From: CAYUMU01 sp964445985
GTDB lineage: Bacteria; Planctomycetota; Planctomycetia; Pirellulales; S012-138
Reading direction: 5' to 3'
DNA: 64,000 nt
Assembly: GCA_964445985.1 (NCBI GenBank)
Contig: CAYUMU010000019.1
Span: 1 to 64,000, forward strand
The position numbers and the translations under genes were made by a program. Below are positions 37,766 to 46,429 of the stretch, piece after piece. The stretch's first letter is position 1. Each line of letters begins with the position of its first letter. A model generated the notes under the pieces. That model was not told the origin of the DNA. It saw nothing but the letters and a program-made list of their open reading frames with translations, and ran no database searches.

Positions 37766-38824
37766 TCATGCCGCTTCCGCCTCGATCACGCTCGAGATCG
37801 ACGGCGTCGGCACAATCCGCGTCAGTCGCAGGCCGGCCGCCGTGAACAGTTCCGCGAATTCCTCTCGCGTGCGTTCGCGCCCGCCGTGCGTGGCGTGCAG
37901 CATTTCCAGGTCCATCAGCTTGGCCATCGAACGCTCGTTGCCCGGCGTGATCACGCACTCCACCAGCAGCACGCGTCCACCGGGGGCCAGGTGGTCGCGC
38001 ATGTTCTGTAAGATGCGAATCGAGTGCTCGTCGTCCCAGTCGTGAATGATATGCTTGGCCAGGTACGCATTTGCCGGCGGCAGCGGGCCGCGGAAGAAAT
38101 CGACCCCTTGCGTGCCGCACCGGCTTTGCATGTTGGCGGCCGCGATCCGGGGTATCGCGCCGGCCACCACGTGCGGCAAATCGACCACGGTGCCCCGCAA
38201 GTGCGGGTGATCTTGCAGCAAACGCAGCAGCAACAGGCCGTGCCCTCCGCCCACATCGGCCAGGTGCTGAATACCGCTGAAGTCGTACGCCTTGCTCACC
38301 AGTTCGGCGTTGGCGGCGGTCATGCCGGTCATGGCGCCGTTGAAGGCGGCGGCGAATTCTTCATCGGTTTCGCAGTAGTCGAAGAACCCCTGGTTGTGAA
38401 CATGCTCGAACGCGGACTGGCCCGTCTGCACGCTGTGCAGAAAATTCCCCCATCCCTGCCAGTGCGGCGGAGCGCCTTGAAACAACGCCACGTCGCGTAG
38501 CGATTGCGGATGGTTGCTCCGCAGCAGTTGCCCCAGGTCGGTCAGCGCGAACCCGCGATCCCAGCGTTCTTCAAAGATGCCCAAGCTCGCCAAGGCGCGC
38601 ATCAATCGATAAGTGGCTGTTGGGTGCGCTCCCACTTCCGCGGCCAGGTCGTCGCTGAACTTGGGCCCCGCTTCGAGCGCGTCGGCCAACTTGAGCCGCG
38701 CGGCCGCATAAATGGCGGCCGTGACCCAGTGGCCGGTGATCATGCCCATCAGCAGAGCTGCCGGAGGAGGCCCCAATTCCAAAGGGGCCGATCCGCCCGC
38801 GTTCGCATCCGAGTTGCTGGCCAT
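37766..38824 (-). CDS. SAM-dependent methyltransferase, O-methyltransferase family 2-like
   Basis: A 352-residue protein with an N-terminal winged-helix dimerisation domain (MITGHWVTAAIYAAARLKLADAL, then YRLMRALASLGIFEE) and a C-terminal Rossmann methyltransferase domain. The SAM loop is LADVGGGHGLLLLRLL near residue 180; VVDLPHV follows, then FFRGPLPPANAYLAKHIIHDWDD with the expected His, and GGRVLLVECVI. This matches plant-type small-molecule O-methyltransferases and bacterial relatives such as hydroxyneurosporene methyltransferase. ATG 38824 is chosen because upstream codons to 39175 overlap argF. It lies 99 bp after argF; the substrate is unknown. Confidence 0.9.
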   Translation of the reverse strand: MASNSDANAGGSAPLELGPPPAALLMGMITGHWVTAAIYAAARLKLADALEAGPKFSDDLAAEVGAHPTATYRLMRALASLGIFEERWDRGFALTDLGQLLRSNHPQSLRDVALFQGAPPHWQGWGNFLHSVQTGQSAFEHVHNQGFFDYCETDEEFAAAFNGAMTGMTAANAELVSKAYDFSGIQHLADVGGGHGLLLLRLLQDHPHLRGTVVDLPHVVAGAIPRIAAANMQSRCGTQGVDFFRGPLPPANAYLAKHIIHDWDDEHSIRILQNMRDHLAPGGRVLLVECVITPGNERSMAKLMDLEMLHATHGGRERTREEFAELFTAAGLRLTRIVPTPSISSVIEAEAA

Positions 38825-38922
38825 GGTTAATCCGTTCGACTTGGGTGTTGGATGTTGTCGATGGTTGCACGGCGAAGTTTCCTGGCCCAGCCGGGGGGGC
38901 CTATCCGAACGGCGTTTGGCCG

Positions 38923-39840
38923 TTACCCCTGCGACGCCAGCAACCACACCAGAATTCCCTTTTGGGCATGCATGCGATTGGCCGCCTGTTGAATGACCAC
39001 GCTTTGGCCGCCGTCCATCACGCCGTCGGTCACTTCCAACCCCCGCCGGGCTGGCAAGTCGTGCATAAAGAACGCGTCTTTGGGAGCCAGCGCCATCAGG
39101 GCCTCGTTCACTTGGAAGCCGGCGAACGCCTTCATCCGCCGCTCGTTCTCTTCTTCCTGGCCCATGCTCGTCCAAACGTCGGTGTAGATAAAATTGGCTT
39201 CGCGCACAGCCGCACGCGGGTCGTTGGTCATGGTGAGCTCAAGGTCGGGCACCTCGGTCTTGAGCAGGTCCAAATACTCTTGCTCGAACTGAAAACCCTC
39301 GGGGGCCGCCAGTACGAACTTGATGCCCAACCGACCGCAGCCGTAGGCCAGGCTCCGGGCCACATTGTTGCCGTCGCCCACAAAGGTAAGCGTGAGCCCC
39401 CGCGGCGTGCCGACCAGTTCGCGAATGGTGTACAGATCGGCCATGGCCTGGCAGGGATGGGCGTAATCGGTCAGACCGTTGATCACCGAGCAGCGGCAAT
39501 ACTGGGCCAGTTCCACCACGTCGGCGTGACGTTTGGCCCGCACCACGATGGCGTCCACGTACTCGCTGAGCACCCGGCCAAAATCGGCCACGGTTTCGCG
39601 CGACCCCCAGCCCACGTCTTTGCCCAAGAACAAACTGCTGCCGCCCAGGTGCGCCATGCCGGCTTCAAAACTCACGCGGGTGCGGAGCGAAGGGTGCTGA
39701 AACAGCAGGGCCGCCGTCCGACCCGGCAGCAGCGGTTCGCGCAGGCCGGCCAGATACTTGGTCTTGATGTCTTCCGTAATCGAGAAGATGCGATCAATTT
39801 CCGAAGTGGTCAAATCGGACAATGTCAATAAATGTCGCAT
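38923..39840 (-). CDS. argF: Ornithine carbamoyltransferase
   Basis: ArgF makes citrulline from ornithine and carbamoyl phosphate. The 305-residue protein begins MRHLLTLSDLTTSEID at ATG 39840. Carbamoyl phosphate contacts appear in PSLRTRVSFE (an SLRTR form of the usual STRTR) and in HPCQAMADL; GDGNNVARSL and FMHDLPARRG mark the ornithine domain. The frame continues upstream to 40212 but that part overlaps argD and is not protein-like. It lies 131 bp after argD in the same direction. Confidence 0.96.
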   Translation of the reverse strand: MRHLLTLSDLTTSEIDRIFSITEDIKTKYLAGLREPLLPGRTAALLFQHPSLRTRVSFEAGMAHLGGSSLFLGKDVGWGSRETVADFGRVLSEYVDAIVVRAKRHADVVELAQYCRCSVINGLTDYAHPCQAMADLYTIRELVGTPRGLTLTFVGDGNNVARSLAYGCGRLGIKFVLAAPEGFQFEQEYLDLLKTEVPDLELTMTNDPRAAVREANFIYTDVWTSMGQEEENERRMKAFAGFQVNEALMALAPKDAFFMHDLPARRGLEVTDGVMDGGQSVVIQQAANRMHAQKGILVWLLASQG

Positions 39841-39971
39841 GGCGGCAGGTCTGGCAAGAGTGCTGCAAAATAGAAAGAACTCGCCCCACGCCGCAAGAAA
39901 ACGACGCCGGGTCCGTTCACAGGCTCCGCGCCAGAACCGCCACAAGCGGCCGTTCCGGCGGGCGGCGGCTA

Positions 39972-41204
39972 TCAACCGTCGGACGAACGGGGCGTCATTT
40001 GCTGCGTGAGAACTTCCGCCAGAATATCGCAGCCTTCGTGAACCTGGTCTTCGCTCAGGTTCATGGCCGGCAGCAGGCGAATCACGTTGCCATGCGTGCA
40101 GTTGATGAGCAGGCCCCGCTCCAGGCAGGCTTGCACGGCAGGGGCGCCTTCCACCGACAGTTCCACGCCGATCATCACGCCTTGCGCGCGGATGTCTTGA
40201 ATCAACTCGCATTCCTCGCGGAGCGACTCAAATCGGGCCCGGAACAACTCGCCCACCGCCGCGGCGTTTTCGAGCAACCCCTCCTGCTCAATGGTTTCAA
40301 TCGTGGCAATCCCAGCCCGGGCCGCCAGCGGGTTGCCGCCAAATGTCGAGGCATGCATGCCAGGCCGCAGGCTGGGAGCAATTTCCGCCGTGGTCAGCAT
40401 CGCTCCGCCCGCCACGCCGCCGCATACGGCCTTGGCCAGGGTCATAATGTCGGGCGTGACCCCAAAATGCTGATAACCAAACCACTGGCCGGTGCGGCCG
40501 CAGCCGGTTTGCACTTCGTCGAAAATCAGCAGCAGGTTGTGCTTGTTGGCCAGCTCGCGCAACCCTTGCAGGAAGCCCGGCGGCGGAATCCGCACGCCCC
40601 CTTCGCCCTGGATCGGCTCGACCATGATCGCGCAGGTTTCGTCGTCGATCAGATCGGCCACGGCTTCCAGGTTGCCAAACGGGGCATACACAAATCCCGC
40701 GACCATCGGCCCCAGGCCGGCGTGGTACTTGGGCTGCGCCGTGGCCGTGACCGTGGCCATGGTGCGACCGTGAAAGCCGCCTTCGAAGGTGATGATCTTG
40801 TACTTTTGCGGCGGCGTGTGCAGTCGGGCCAACTTGATGGCCGCCTCGTTGGCCTCCGCCCCCGAGTTGCAAAAGAATGCCTGGCCGCCAAAGCTGCGTT
40901 CCGAAAGCATCTGCGCCCAGAGCCCTTGCGACTCGATGTACCACGTGTTGGGCACGTGAATCAGCCGCGCCACCTGCTCCTGCATGGCCGCGACAACGCG
41001 GGGCGGACAATGCCCCAGCATGTTGCAACCCCAACCGGGAAACAGATCCAAATACCGGCGCCCTTCCGCGTCCCACACATAGGAGCCTTCGCCGCGAACC
41101 AGGCAAACCGGATAGCGCGTGTAATTAGGCACGACATAGCGCTGGAACAGATCCCGCGTTTCCGCTGAGGAAAGATCAGACCGGTGGATCGATGTCGCAC
41201 TCAT
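39972..41204 (-). CDS. argD: Acetylornithine aminotransferase
   Basis: ArgD transfers an amino group from glutamate to N-acetylglutamate semialdehyde. It is a class III PLP aminotransferase of 410 residues from ATG 41204. Recognisable parts are YPVCLVRGEGSYVWDAEGRRYLD near the N-terminus, CNSGAEANEAAIK for the phosphate site, FHGRTMATVTAT, EPIQGEGGV, FDEVQTGCGRTG and the PLP lysine in MTLAKAV. HASTFGGNPLA closes the active site. Sandwiched between argB and argF, so an argB-argD-argF transcript is likely. Confidence 0.95.
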   Translation of the reverse strand: MSATSIHRSDLSSAETRDLFQRYVVPNYTRYPVCLVRGEGSYVWDAEGRRYLDLFPGWGCNMLGHCPPRVVAAMQEQVARLIHVPNTWYIESQGLWAQMLSERSFGGQAFFCNSGAEANEAAIKLARLHTPPQKYKIITFEGGFHGRTMATVTATAQPKYHAGLGPMVAGFVYAPFGNLEAVADLIDDETCAIMVEPIQGEGGVRIPPPGFLQGLRELANKHNLLLIFDEVQTGCGRTGQWFGYQHFGVTPDIMTLAKAVCGGVAGGAMLTTAEIAPSLRPGMHASTFGGNPLAARAGIATIETIEQEGLLENAAAVGELFRARFESLREECELIQDIRAQGVMIGVELSVEGAPAVQACLERGLLINCTHGNVIRLLPAMNLSEDQVHEGCDILAEVLTQQMTPRSSDG

Positions 41205-41393
41205 GAGCTTGGTTCCTGGGGACGGCCGCCGCCAACCAACCGCTACCGAAGGAGCCGTGGCCGCGGTGACCTGATAATCAACCATTCAGTTTCGTGCTAG
41301 AGCTTAACCAACACCAGGCCAGCTAGCGCGATCTTCCGCTATTAGGTGAAAAAGGACTAGACAAGCCTGAGCCCTGCTAAGGTTCACCCTTTT

Positions 41394-42290
41394 TTATTCA
41401 CCACCTCGGGCAATCTCCGTCCCTACCCCGCTGCTCGTGTAGATTTCGAGCAGCAGCGAGTGCCGCAATCGTCCGTCCACAATATGCACCTTATGCACGC
41501 CCCGGTCGAGCGTTTCCAGGCAGGCCTGAACCTTGGGGATCATGCCCGACTCAATCGCCCCGCTGGCAATCAGCTCTTTCGCTTCGCTGGCCGTGAGCGA
41601 GTTGATCAGCGAGGCCGGATCGTTCTTGTCGCGGCGAACGCCGTTCACGTCGCTCAGGTAAATCAGTTTCTCGGCCCCCACGGCCTGGGCCACCGCCGTG
41701 GCCGCCGTGTCGGCGTTCACGTTCAGCTTTTCGCCGGCGGCGTCAATGCTCATCGAAGGAATCACCGGCACAATGCCCGCGTAGCACAGGTTGTCGATCG
41801 TGGTGCGGTCCACGCGGGTCACGTTCCCCACGTAGCCCAGGTCGATGGGCTGGCCGTCGGCATCCAGCAGGGTGAGTTTCTCGCCGGTGAGCACGTTGGT
41901 GGTCTTGAAGTTCAGCGGCGCCGCCCGGCCCCCCAGCCGCTCGATCGAGTCGGCCAGGTGATTGTTGGTTTCGTAAGCCAGCACTTCTTCCACGATGTCG
42001 CGCGTGGCTTTGTCGGTGTAGCGGCGACCCTGAATGAACCGCGGCGCCAGGCCGGCCTCTTCCATGCGTTTGCTAATCGCGGCGCCGCCGCCGTGGACCA
42101 CCACCGGCCGCATGCCGACCGTTTCCATGAACACAATGTCCAGGAGCAGATGCCGCAGCGCATGTTCGTCGTTCATCACACTGCCGCCAATCTTCACGAC
42201 CGTAATTTTGTCGCGAAACTTGCGGATCCAGTGCAACGCTTCGATCAGCGTATCGGCCTTGCGGATCGCTTCTTCCAAAGTAGTGGCCAC
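41394..42290 (-). CDS. argB: Acetylglutamate kinase
   Basis: ArgB phosphorylates N-acetylglutamate, usually the arginine-inhibited step. The GTG at 42290 gives 298 residues, the usual size. The frame is open further upstream to 42422 without family similarity, so the start is the least certain point. Seen are VVKIGGSVM, VVVHGGGAAIS, a conserved GRRYTD and NVNADTAATAVA in the nucleotide site, and LIYLSDVNGV. It has the N-terminal helical extension (TLEEAIRKADTLIEALHWI) that marks hexameric, arginine-sensitive ArgB enzymes, which suggests feedback inhibition here. argD starts 190 bp downstream. Confidence 0.95.
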   Translation of the reverse strand: MATTLEEAIRKADTLIEALHWIRKFRDKITVVKIGGSVMNDEHALRHLLLDIVFMETVGMRPVVVHGGGAAISKRMEEAGLAPRFIQGRRYTDKATRDIVEEVLAYETNNHLADSIERLGGRAAPLNFKTTNVLTGEKLTLLDADGQPIDLGYVGNVTRVDRTTIDNLCYAGIVPVIPSMSIDAAGEKLNVNADTAATAVAQAVGAEKLIYLSDVNGVRRDKNDPASLINSLTASEAKELIASGAIESGMIPKVQACLETLDRGVHKVHIVDGRLRHSLLLEIYTSSGVGTEIARGGE

Positions 42291-42751
42291 TCCCAGGACT
42301 AAAGATCGGTGGTCGGCAGAATGACGCTGCAAACAGGGTCGGGCACGAAACCAGACCCCCCGTTGCTTACAGCCGGTGGCTCGCGCCGAGCGAAAGACGC
42401 CAGGCCGCGGCGAACCCGGCATAGAAACGCGTCATTTTAAGCCCCCGGCGGGGGGCGTCAACGACCGCCGGCTACCAGCCCCGCAATTTTAGGGGGGGGA
42501 ATTGGAAGAGCCCGCCAGAACCCAAGAGTAAGTGAAAAATAAAAAAAGGCGCCGGCCGGCCGAGTCGACACATCAAAAACATTGAAAAAAACGCATTTTT
42601 CGCCGGTCAGAAACCCCTTCCCCAAATTACGGAGCCGTTAACCCATGGGGCGCCTTTCACATCGAGAAGCAGAACGACGGACTGGCCAGCAGCCAACCTG
42701 GCGAATTGCAAGAGACGCCCGCCATCCAAGGCCAACGCCAGAGGTAGTCCA
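42291..42751. other. Gap of about 460 bp without a supported gene
   Basis: Contains an A-rich stretch with small palindromes (42536-42560 GCGCCGGCCGGCCG, then repeated AAAAAACG). I see no ORF or RNA gene; probably 5' region of argB. Confidence 0.5.
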
Positions 42752-43753
42752 TCACGGCGACGACTTCACTTGTTGCTCCAGCAGATCGAACAGCTTTTGC
42801 ACCGTGGCAATCATCGTTTCCACTTCCAGCTTCTCGTCAGGGCTATTCCAAAAAACCTGGAACGAGTACCAGTTGCCGTTCTTGTGACGCAGCAGCCAGT
42901 TGCCCGCCAATAGCTGATCTTCCGACCCGCCTTTAAAGCCCACGAACGGCCAGGTCTCGCGGTTTATCTTCAGCTTGGCATCGAGCGTCAGCACCTCGCG
43001 GAGCGGAGCCGCCGGCTTGCCCGGCTCGGTATTGAGCCGAATCCAATTCAGGGCGCGGGCCATGTCTTCCGTGGTCGCAAACCATTCGGCCACTTCATAG
43101 GCGCCGGTATCGAAATCCAGCTTTTCGTAGTCATGCAGGCCCGCGATTTCCGTCGCCAGAAACTTTCGCCGGCCGGCCTCGTCGAGCTTGGCATATTCCG
43201 CTTCACGCCCGGCGGCCGCCTTATCGCGGATCATGGTCATTTCGCGGGTGAACAAGAATGGGCGGTTCCACTGCGGCTGCGTGTGGCCCATCGCCGCCTG
43301 CTGTTGCTCCACGTTCTCGCGGCCGAGCAAATGCAACAGGTGGTCGGTGGCCGTGTTGTCGCTGATCGAAATCATCTTGATGGCCAGCGTGTTCAACGTC
43401 ACCGGCGAGCCCAGCGGCCAATCGGCCAATTCGCTGCTCGGCGGACCAACAAAATCGGCCTGCAGCCGCATGGTGTTGTCGATCCACCGCCGATGGTCGT
43501 TCACTTCGTCGATCAACTCGCCCAGGATGAACAGTTTGAAGCTCGAACCAATCGCGAACCGCTCGCTTGCATTCACGGCGAACAAGGGCTGGGGGCCATC
43601 GGCGCTCAGTTGGGCGAACAGCACCGCCTGCTTGCCAGGCAACGCCTTCAGTTCCTGCTTAAGCGCCGCTTCCACATCGGCACGACCCTCGCTCATAGTC
43701 AACGCGGCAATCAATATCAGGCTGGGGCTCATCACAACTCCCAATAGGGACAT
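42752..43753 (-). CDS. Class A beta-lactamase-fold serine hydrolase
   Basis: A 333-residue exported protein (signal MSLLGVVMSPSLILIAALTMSEG or from M8). The three active-site motifs of the penicillin-recognising fold are present: SSFK at 70-73 (nucleophile Ser70, Lys73), SDN at 131-133, and KGGSE near residue 270 in place of KTG. It also has PLGSPVTLNTLAIKMISISDNTATDHLLHLLGR typical of class A. The Glu166-loop is not clearly recognised, so hydrolysis of beta-lactams is uncertain; it may be a periplasmic peptidoglycan hydrolase or esterase. No regulator is adjacent. Confidence 0.88.
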   Translation of the reverse strand: MSLLGVVMSPSLILIAALTMSEGRADVEAALKQELKALPGKQAVLFAQLSADGPQPLFAVNASERFAIGSSFKLFILGELIDEVNDHRRWIDNTMRLQADFVGPPSSELADWPLGSPVTLNTLAIKMISISDNTATDHLLHLLGRENVEQQQAAMGHTQPQWNRPFLFTREMTMIRDKAAAGREAEYAKLDEAGRRKFLATEIAGLHDYEKLDFDTGAYEVAEWFATTEDMARALNWIRLNTEPGKPAAPLREVLTLDAKLKINRETWPFVGFKGGSEDQLLAGNWLLRHKNGNWYSFQVFWNSPDEKLEVETMIATVQKLFDLLEQQVKSSP

Positions 43754-44107
43754 CGGTTACGGGGGGAACGCGGCAGCTCGCGCGCAGCAAGCCTTCCGAC
43801 TATAGACTAGGTTATCTTTGTGGTTGGGCCGTCTCGGCCAAGAGTGCCTGTGGGGCCGATCCAAGGCTCAGCGGCCCATTGAACCGGCGACGCGGATTCA
43901 CAGTCGAGGAAACCGTGCCACCAGAGATGAATCCAAATGCCAATTGTTTGACCCCAGGGGGCAATCCGTTTATCTATAAGGCATAATCCATACATCTCTC
44001 CCCACACGTTCCACCACCCAAACCTCCACTCCCCCCCCAATCAATTACCGCGGCCAGAGTTCCAATTCCCTCTGCCCGCTCCCCCCGTACCTTGCCGAGT
44101 ACTCGCC
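43754..44107. other. Gap between divergent serine hydrolase and PQQ-propeller genes
   Basis: 353 bp without a supported gene. It should hold the promoters of both divergent genes. A run of C (near 44030) precedes the ATG at 44108. Confidence 0.5.
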
Positions 44108-45385
44108 ATGCTGCCGCGATTGAATTCGAGCCTGATGCTGATTCTCGTCCTGTTCTCTTCGGCCCAGGCTGAAAACTGGAGCGGCTGGCGAGGGCCGCGC
44201 GGCGACGGCACCAGTTGGGAAGAGAAGGCGCCCACCAGGTGGTCGGCCACCGAGAATATCGCCTGGAAGGTGGCCGTGCCGGGCCTCGGCCACTCCTCCC
44301 CCGTCATTTGGGAAGACAAGGTCTTTCTCACGACCTGCCTCGCCGATACCGAAGAGCGCGTGCTGCTCTGCCTCGACCGCAAAACCGGCAAAACGCTCTG
44401 GCAGCGAACCGTGTTCACATGCCCTTTGGAAGTGAAGCACAATCTGAATAGCCACGCCTCGGCCACGCCCACCACCGATGGCGAGCGGGTCTATGTTTCG
44501 TTTTTGGAGATCGACGGCAGCACCGAACTGGCCACCCGCAACGTGGGCAAGGTCCGGCCGTTCACGCCCGGCCAAATGGTGATCGCCGCATACGACCTCG
44601 ATGGCCAGCAGCTCTGGATGGCCAAGCCAGGCACCTTCAAAAGCGTGCACGGCTATTCGAGCTGCCCCGTCATTTATAAAGACAAGCTCATCATTAACGG
44701 CGACCACGACGGCGACTCGTACATCGTGGCCCTCGATAAAGCCACCGGCCGCACCGAGTGGAAAGTCGAGCGGGCACACAAAACTCGCAGCTATGTCACG
44801 CCGATCATTCGCGAGATCGATGGCCGCACGCAGATGATCCTCTCGGGCAGCCACGCGGTCGATAGCTACGACCCCCTAACCGGCAAGCAGCATTGGCACA
44901 TGGACGGCCCCACCGAGCAGTTCGTGGCCTCGATGATCTACAACGGCGAATACCTGTTCATGACCTGCGGTTTCCCCGATAAGCACATGCTGGCCATTCG
45001 CCCCGATGGCCAAGGCAACGTGACCGAAACCCACGTGGCCTGGCGAACCAAGGAGGGCGCCAGCTACGTGCCCTCGCCGGTGGCTTGCGGCGATTACTTT
45101 CTGGTGGTGGCCGATAACGGCATCGGCAGTTGCTTTCACGCCAAAACGGGTGAAAAAGCCTGGATGAAGCGGATGGGCCGCCGCTACAGCGCCTCGCTCA
45201 TCACCGCCGCCGGCCTGGTGTACTTTCTCGACGACGACGGCAACACCCGCGTGGTACGGCCCGGCCCTGAGTATGAAGAACTGGCCGAAAACAGCCTGGA
45301 AGAAGCCTGCTCGGCCTCGCCCGCCATCAGCCAAGGGCAGATTTTCATTCGCACCGAGAACAACCTGTACTGCATCGGCAAATAA
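44108..45385 (+). CDS. Exported PQQ-like beta-propeller protein
   Basis: A 425-residue protein with signal MLPRLNSSLMLILVLFSSAQA. WSGWRGPRGDGTS opens the propeller, as in planctomycete 'outer membrane protein assembly BamB-like' proteins. At least six blades are visible, with DKVFLTTCLADTEERVLLCLDRKTGKTLWQ, YDLDGQQLWM and KATGRTEWKVE as typical examples of the tryptophan-docking repeat (GxxxW). There is no quinoprotein active-site Asp/Cys pair evident, so an enzyme function is not claimed. It directly precedes the integron relic, with 27 bp between its stop and the first intI fragment. Confidence 0.88.
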   Translation: MLPRLNSSLMLILVLFSSAQAENWSGWRGPRGDGTSWEEKAPTRWSATENIAWKVAVPGLGHSSPVIWEDKVFLTTCLADTEERVLLCLDRKTGKTLWQRTVFTCPLEVKHNLNSHASATPTTDGERVYVSFLEIDGSTELATRNVGKVRPFTPGQMVIAAYDLDGQQLWMAKPGTFKSVHGYSSCPVIYKDKLIINGDHDGDSYIVALDKATGRTEWKVERAHKTRSYVTPIIREIDGRTQMILSGSHAVDSYDPLTGKQHWHMDGPTEQFVASMIYNGEYLFMTCGFPDKHMLAIRPDGQGNVTETHVAWRTKEGASYVPSPVACGDYFLVVADNGIGSCFHAKTGEKAWMKRMGRRYSASLITAAGLVYFLDDDGNTRVVRPGPEYEELAENSLEEACSASPAISQGQIFIRTENNLYCIGK

Positions 45386-45412
45386 CGAGCCAGGGGCTGG
45401 GTCGCCCCCGAG

Positions 45413-45494
45413 AATGATTTATACGCACGTTTTGAACCGGAGCGGCCGCGGCGTCCACAGCCCGGCTGATTCTGACGGTTTTGATTCCGAATAA
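45413..45494 (+). pseudogene. intI: 3' end of an integron integrase gene (relic 1)
   Basis: Reading from ATG 45414 gives MIYTHVLNRSGRGVHSPAD then SDGFDSE and TAA. MIYTHVLNR with the nucleophilic Tyr followed by a GRGV-SPAD segment is the conserved last block of IntI tyrosine recombinases. Everything upstream is missing: 27 bp earlier the PQQ-propeller gene ends. The same block occurs at 46622-46706 with several substitutions. It is in the same orientation as the cassettes that follow, unlike class 1 integrons where intI points away from them. Confidence 0.8.
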
Positions 45495-45539
45495 CGCGCG
45501 CAGGTTATTCAGAATTTTCCGAATAAACAGTAGTTAGGA
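45495..45539 (+). other. Putative attI site 1
   Basis: Follows the intI stop. It includes GAATAAC ... GTTATTC (45489-45495 with 45504-45510, an inverted repeat that spans the stop codon), then TTCCGAATAAACAGTA and the core GTTAGGA at 45533-45539. Similarity to the second block stays high up to GTTA and then ends. Under the integron model the crossover lies between G45533 and T45534, with cassette 1 from T45534. Inferred from position and core sequence. Confidence 0.6.
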
Positions 45540-45546
45540 GCCCAAT

Positions 45547-45918
45547 ATGTTTTATGCGCCGATTGCTGCTGCGGGCCTCGCCGAAGCCGCTTGGTTGTTT
45601 GCAATGCTGTTCATGGGTGGAGGTTTGCTCGTGATTGGCGTTATGGGCCTCGTCGCAATGATGTGGCCATCTAGGAAACTTGCCATTACCGCCGTGGTAG
45701 CGCTGTCAGTTTTTAGTTTAGTATGCCAACCTTGGTATTGCTTCTTTCCATTCGATCCAAAAGACTACTCTGATCCAGATGTGGCATCCACTGCCGAGGA
45801 CTTTCGCATGGTTGGATTTGGGTGGATTGCAACTTCAGTTTTCGTTTTCTTTTCCGTCGTGCTCTCGGGGCGGAAGACGACCCCGATTGTCACACGCGAT
45901 TCCAGCGTCAGCACCTAA
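45547..45918 (+). CDS. Gene cassette 1: small membrane protein of unknown function
   Basis: A 123-residue protein. Three hydrophobic segments are seen: about 10-43, 46-66 and 88-110. No family is recognised. AGGAG at 45536-45540, overlapping the attI core, serves as its ribosome site. The TAA stop (45916-45918) lies inside the ACCTAAC box that begins the attC, which is the usual architecture of integron cassettes. GC content is low against the flanking propeller gene. It is the first cassette after attI 1 and so the most strongly expressed if a promoter lies in the intI remnant, which I cannot show. Confidence 0.72.
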   Translation: MFYAPIAAAGLAEAAWLFAMLFMGGGLLVIGVMGLVAMMWPSRKLAITAVVALSVFSLVCQPWYCFFPFDPKDYSDPDVASTAEDFRMVGFGWIATSVFVFFSVVLSGRKTTPIVTRDSSVST

Positions 45919-46009
45919 CAAGGCAATGCACCAGGCAATGCACCCGACCGCGATCGGGCTTCACAAAATGGTAAGCACTCGTCGCGGCGGGTGATTTTGG
46001 TCGTTAGGC
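45913..46009 (+). other. attC recombination site of cassette 1 (97 bp)
   Basis: Starts ACCTAAC (RYYYAAC) and ends GTTAGGC at 46003-46009 (GTTRRRY). Left arm ATGCACCCGACCGCGA pairs with right arm TCGCGGCGGGTGAT; one A and one G on the left arm have no partner and would be extrahelical, a feature used for bottom-strand recognition by IntI. It contains a tandem 12-bp duplication, AGGCAATGCACC at 45921-45932 and 45933-45944. Confidence 0.78.
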
Positions 46010-46020
46010 GGGCACCTTGT

Positions 46021-46233
46021 ATGGCTTCACGTAGATCAAAGCGTGACTTCGAGCAAGTCGTTGAACATCTCCGCGAAACGCTCACATATGATATGGTCGC
46101 CAAAGCGTTTCGGTGTCGCTACGGCGAGGAACTTGATGAGGCAGACTACGAGTCCTTCGCAGAAGAATTGATCAACGAACACTACAACGCGGGGCTCGAT
46201 GAGTGGAACGACGAGTATCTTTACTACGATTAG
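46021..46233 (+). CDS. Gene cassette 2: small acidic protein
   Basis: A 70-residue protein from ATG 46021, twelve bases after the attC core. Sequence: basic N-terminus (ASRRSKRDFEQVV), a helix-rich middle (HLRETLTYDMVAKAFRCRYG) and an acidic end with many Tyr (DEWNDEYLYYD). I recognise no family. Its stop is followed by 19 bp and then by the MITE copy at 46253; no attC is found after it, so the site was probably lost when this element or the second integron block arrived. Confidence 0.65.
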   Translation: MASRRSKRDFEQVVEHLRETLTYDMVAKAFRCRYGEELDEADYESFAEELINEHYNAGLDEWNDEYLYYD

Positions 46234-46252
46234 CAGTTCGCGTTTTCGGAAC

Positions 46253-46403
46253 GGGTGGCACGCTACGCCGTTAACCTTATTGGTTCGGAGATTGCCCCGT
46301 TTTCCGAGATTTCTCGGCAGCCAAGACCCCCTAAATTACAGGTCGATGTAAACTATTGCGTAATTTGCGGTTAGAAAAAGGGTTGCCGGCGTAGAATGGC
46401 ACC
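46253..46403. mobile_element. MITE-like element, copy A (about 150 bp)
   Basis: Terminal inverted repeats GGGTGGCACGCTACGCCGTTAACC (left) and, reading the other strand, GGTGCCATTCTACGCCGGCAACC (right). The middle is shared nearly base for base with the copy at 55726-55874, including TTTCCGAGATTTCTCGGCAG and the GTAAACTATTGCGTAATTT stretch. No ORF is inside. Target duplications could not be defined. Confidence 0.75.
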
Positions 46404-46429
46404 GCGGTGCCTCCCGCCGCGGGGCGCGG

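Noticed and set aside
45495..45546. A class 1-style integron with intI divergent from cassettes
   Set aside because: Both intI fragments read in the same direction as the cassettes, so the class 1 layout does not apply.
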